Assembly: GCF_008923205.2 (NCBI RefSeq)
Contig: NZ_WBMS02000020.1
Coordinates: 62,001-126,000, forward strand
Length of the DNA stretch: 64,000 nt
Origin: Actinomadura physcomitrii
GTDB taxonomy: Bacteria; Actinomycetota; Actinomycetes; Streptosporangiales; Streptosporangiaceae
Reading direction: 5' to 3'
Of this stretch, positions 61,898 to 64,000 are shown one piece after another. Within the stretch, counting starts at the first letter, position 1. Each line of letters opens with the position of its first letter. The position numbers were made by a program, and so were the translations under genes. The notes below the pieces were generated by a model, which made no database searches, was not told the DNA's origin, and worked only from the letters and a program-made list of their open reading frames with translations.

Positions 61898-62710
61898 GTG
61901 ACAGGGGCAGACGCGCCCAAGACGCAGCGCGCACAGTTCCGGCAGCCGCGCGTGGCGGAGGTCATCGCCGGGATCATCCGTGACCGCATCATCGACGGTG
62001 AGCTGGCCAACGGCGACTCGCTTCCCAAGCAGGAAGACCTGATGGCCGAGTTCGGCATCAGCCGGCCCACCCTGCGGGAGGCGCTGCGCCAGCTCGAGAA
62101 CGAGGGCCTGCTCACGGTCCGGCGCGGCAGCATCGGCGGATCGATCGTCGAGGTTCCCACGGCCGAGTCGGCGGCCTACACCTTCGGGCTCGTCCTGCAG
62201 TCCCGGCGGGCCCCGATCAGCGACCTCGCCAACGCGATCGAGCAGATCGAGCCGATCGCCGCCTCCCTGTGCGCGGCCCGCGACGACCGGGACGAAGAGG
62301 TCATCCCACTCCTGCGGGCGAACATCAAGGAGGCCACGGCGGCGATCGGCGACGGCGAGCGGTTCACCACCCTGAGCCGGCGGTTCCACGAGGACCTGGT
62401 GGGCGCGTGCGGCAACGAGACGCTGAACGTGATGGTGGGCGCGCTCGAGAGCCTCTGGTCCGAGCAGGAACGGCAGTGGGCCGCCCGCGTCTCCGCCGAA
62501 GGGCGCTACCCGGACGAGGGCCGGCGCCACCGCGTCCTGGAGGCGCACTCGTCGCTGGTGGACGCCATCGCGGCCGGCGACGCGAACACGGCCCGCAAGA
62601 TCGACGCCGGGCATCTCGCCCGCTCGCAGCGCTACGCCCTCGAGGACTCCGAAACACTGGTCATCCGTGCGACGTCACTGCGCAACGGCCTCCGCGACCT
62701 CGGCAGCTGA
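61898..62710 (+). CDS. FadR/GntR family transcriptional regulator
   Basis: A 270-residue regulator. The N-terminal winged helix has GDSLPKQEDLMAEFGISRPT and LREALRQLENEGLLTVRRGS near 38-78. The C-terminal all-helical FCD domain has FHEDLVGACGN near 160, with a possible metal site, and EAHSSLVDAIAAGDANTARK near 222. GTG at 61898 has GAGGTGA upstream. The genes are convergent on the acyl-CoA dehydrogenase pair; control of acyl-CoA metabolism is plausible. Confidence 0.92.
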   Translation: MTGADAPKTQRAQFRQPRVAEVIAGIIRDRIIDGELANGDSLPKQEDLMAEFGISRPTLREALRQLENEGLLTVRRGSIGGSIVEVPTAESAAYTFGLVLQSRRAPISDLANAIEQIEPIAASLCAARDDRDEEVIPLLRANIKEATAAIGDGERFTTLSRRFHEDLVGACGNETLNVMVGALESLWSEQERQWAARVSAEGRYPDEGRRHRVLEAHSSLVDAIAAGDANTARKIDAGHLARSQRYALEDSETLVIRATSLRNGLRDLGS

Positions 62711-62732
62711 CGGCGGCCCCGCCGGGCGCCGC

Positions 62733-63707
62733 TCACTCGAACTCGTGGCGTGAAGGCGCCATCAGCGGGCGGTGCGCCTGCCGGAGCGGGCCGAAAGCCG
62801 CCGCGAGCACGGTGGCTCGTTTCAGGTACAGGTGCGCGTCGTGCTCCCATGAGAAGCCGATGCCGCCGTGGTTCTGGATGTTGTCGGTCGCGCTGCGGAC
62901 CGCGCCGCGCGCCGCGACGACGTAGGCCGCAGCGGCCTGGAACGCAGCCGCCGGCCGCCGCGCGTCCACGTACAGCGCGGCCTGACCGACCTGCCCCACC
63001 ACGGCGTACGCGGAAACGGCCATGTCGGCGCAGCGGTGCTTCACGGCCTGGAAGGAGCCGATCGGTCGGCCGAACTGAGTCCGCGACCCGGCATAGGCCA
63101 CGGACATGTCCCTGACCGCCTCGATGATTCCCAGTAGCTGGGCGGCGGCGAGGACGTGCCCGCGGCTCAGCAGGAGAGCGTCCTCCACGCGCAGCAGAGG
63201 CGTCGCGCGGACCAGGCTGGAGACCCGGGTCAGCGGGTCCACCGAGGCGAGCGGGGCGTCCTCGACGATCTCGTCGAGGACGGCGCCGTTCTCATCGAGC
63301 GTGAGCAGCAGGTCCCCGGCACGCCCGTCGAGGACCCGGCCGGAGAGGGAGAGGGCGACCCGGCGGCTCCCGTCGGCGATGGCCGCCGCGATGTCGGCTC
63401 TGCCGGCCGTCGCCGCGGCGCGGGCACCGAGAACGGACGCGAGGAACGGCCCCGGCGCCAGGCCGCGACCGAGCTCGCGGAACACCATGACCTCTTCCGC
63501 GGCTCCGAGTCCGAGGCCGCCGCACGCGTCGGGCAGGCCGAGCCCGAGCCAGCCGAGTTCGGCGCACCGGGTCCAGGTCCCGGCATCGGGCAGTTCCCCG
63601 TGACCGGCGGCGAGATCGCGGCTGCGCGCGACGGGCAGTTCCCTCGCGAGCCACTGGCGGGCCGCGGCGGCGAGTTCGTTCTGGAGGTCGGACGGCGCGA
63701 GGTTCAT
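62733..63707 (-). CDS. Acyl-CoA dehydrogenase family protein
   Basis: A 324-residue flavoprotein, shorter than the usual 380 residues, typical of one subunit of the heteromeric acyl-CoA dehydrogenases in actinomycete steroid and cyclic-acid catabolism. GLPDACGGLGLGAAEEVMVF near 58, SVAYAGSRTQFGRPIGSFQA near 205 and IQNHGGIGFSWEHDAHLYLK near 285 are diagnostic. The ATG overlaps the stop of the next acyl-CoA dehydrogenase gene as ATGA, so the pair may form a heterotetramer. Confidence 0.92.
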   Translation of the reverse strand: MNLAPSDLQNELAAAARQWLARELPVARSRDLAAGHGELPDAGTWTRCAELGWLGLGLPDACGGLGLGAAEEVMVFRELGRGLAPGPFLASVLGARAAATAGRADIAAAIADGSRRVALSLSGRVLDGRAGDLLLTLDENGAVLDEIVEDAPLASVDPLTRVSSLVRATPLLRVEDALLLSRGHVLAAAQLLGIIEAVRDMSVAYAGSRTQFGRPIGSFQAVKHRCADMAVSAYAVVGQVGQAALYVDARRPAAAFQAAAAYVVAARGAVRSATDNIQNHGGIGFSWEHDAHLYLKRATVLAAAFGPLRQAHRPLMAPSRHEFE

Positions 63708-64000
63708 CGGGGCAGCCCCAGCACTCGCTCGCCGATGATGTTGCGCTGGATGTCGATCGTGCCGCCGGCGATCGGTTCGCTCAGGTCGAAGAGCCAGCGG
63801 CGGGTCCACGCGCTCGTCTCGACGACGTCCGGACCGAGTATCTCCAACGCCGTACGGCTGACCCGGCCGAGGAACTGGACGAAGAAGTTGCGGGCCGCCA
63901 CGGTCTCGCTGCTCGACGACCCGGGATCGGAGGTCGCGGCCTGGTAGTAGGCCATCGACCGCAGCGCGGCCCCCTCCGCGCGCAGCTCGGCGAGATCGGC
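63704..64000 (-). CDS. Acyl-CoA dehydrogenase, C-terminal part
   Basis: The last 98 residues of a gene that starts beyond the right edge. The frame is open to base 64000 and reads ADLAELRAEGAALRSMAYYQ, then EILGPDVVE and a closing PIAGGTIDIQRNIIGERVLG. GGTIDIQRNIIGERVLGLPR is the typical end of FadE-type acyl-CoA dehydrogenases. Coupled by ATGA to the smaller acyl-CoA dehydrogenase gene. Confidence 0.9.
   Translation of the reverse strand, partial: ADLAELRAEGAALRSMAYYQAATSDPGSSSSETVAARNFFVQFLGRVSRTALEILGPDVVETSAWTRRWLFDLSEPIAGGTIDIQRNIIGERVLGLPR

Overview
The window is chromosomal DNA from a high-GC actinomycete. GTG and TTG starts are frequent, ATGA/GTGA gene overlaps are common, and regulators of the LysR, TetR, MarR, LacI, ArsR and GntR families are dense. 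I cannot name the genus from the sequence alone. I saw no rRNA, tRNA, CRISPR array, phage or insertion sequence.

Left part (1-19.7 kb): a catabolic and uptake region. It holds the start of an indolepyruvate-ferredoxin-oxidoreductase-type enzyme, two amidohydrolases, a cytochrome P450, an aldehyde dehydrogenase, a Rieske oxygenase, a Liv-type ABC importer (both permeases and one ATPase fused in a single 935-residue chain, plus LivF and a lipoprotein binding protein), an epimerase, an SDR, an EthD-like protein, a two-domain VOC dioxygenase and an FAD monooxygenase with LysR and TetR regulators. Several promoters here share the 14-bp element AGTGAGTNNTTACT, and in two of them it fills the 17-bp spacer between -35 and -10. 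They probably answer to one regulator. A decayed region follows (19.7-20.7 kb).

20.8-28.9 kb: an ArsR gene and a six-gene operon for a membrane complex of the Hyf/group-4-hydrogenase/complex I type. The large subunit lacks all NiFe-ligand cysteines, so it is an energy-converting hydrogenase-related (Ehr-like) complex, not a hydrogenase.

28.9-43.3 kb: a carbohydrate regulon under a LacI protein. Three copies of a 20-bp operator (centre ACGATTGACTA or TCGATTGACTA) precede a GH95-like glycosidase, an eight-gene leftward operon (sugar ABC importer, VOC, RhaM-type mutarotase, fuconolactonase-type hydrolase, Gfo/Idh dehydrogenase, LacI) and a four-gene operon (SDR, fumarase/aspartase-superfamily lyase, TPP-dependent E1 alpha and beta). 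A 6-deoxyhexose such as L-fucose or L-rhamnose is the likeliest substrate, with an unusual lower pathway.

43.4-47.9 kb: a scrambled stretch with a truncated MFS transporter, a fused FAD-monooxygenase/MarR remnant and an RF2-like release factor. The RF2-like gene lacks the GGQ and SPF motifs and carries an in-frame UGA at the position of a conserved Trp.

47.9-56.7 kb: an eight-gene leftward run: class IV (branched-chain type) aminotransferase, cupin, medium-chain reductase, LysR, MarR, a full-length isoleucyl-tRNA synthetase paralogue with four degenerate synthetic-site signatures, a membrane protein and a Cys-tailed unknown protein. This is the best candidate for an undescribed system.

56.9-64 kb: a TetR gene divergent from a DapB-like dehydrogenase around a 20-bp palindrome, a nitroreductase, an aldo/keto reductase, a decayed Tat-signal gene, a FadR-type regulator and two acyl-CoA dehydrogenase genes running off the right edge.
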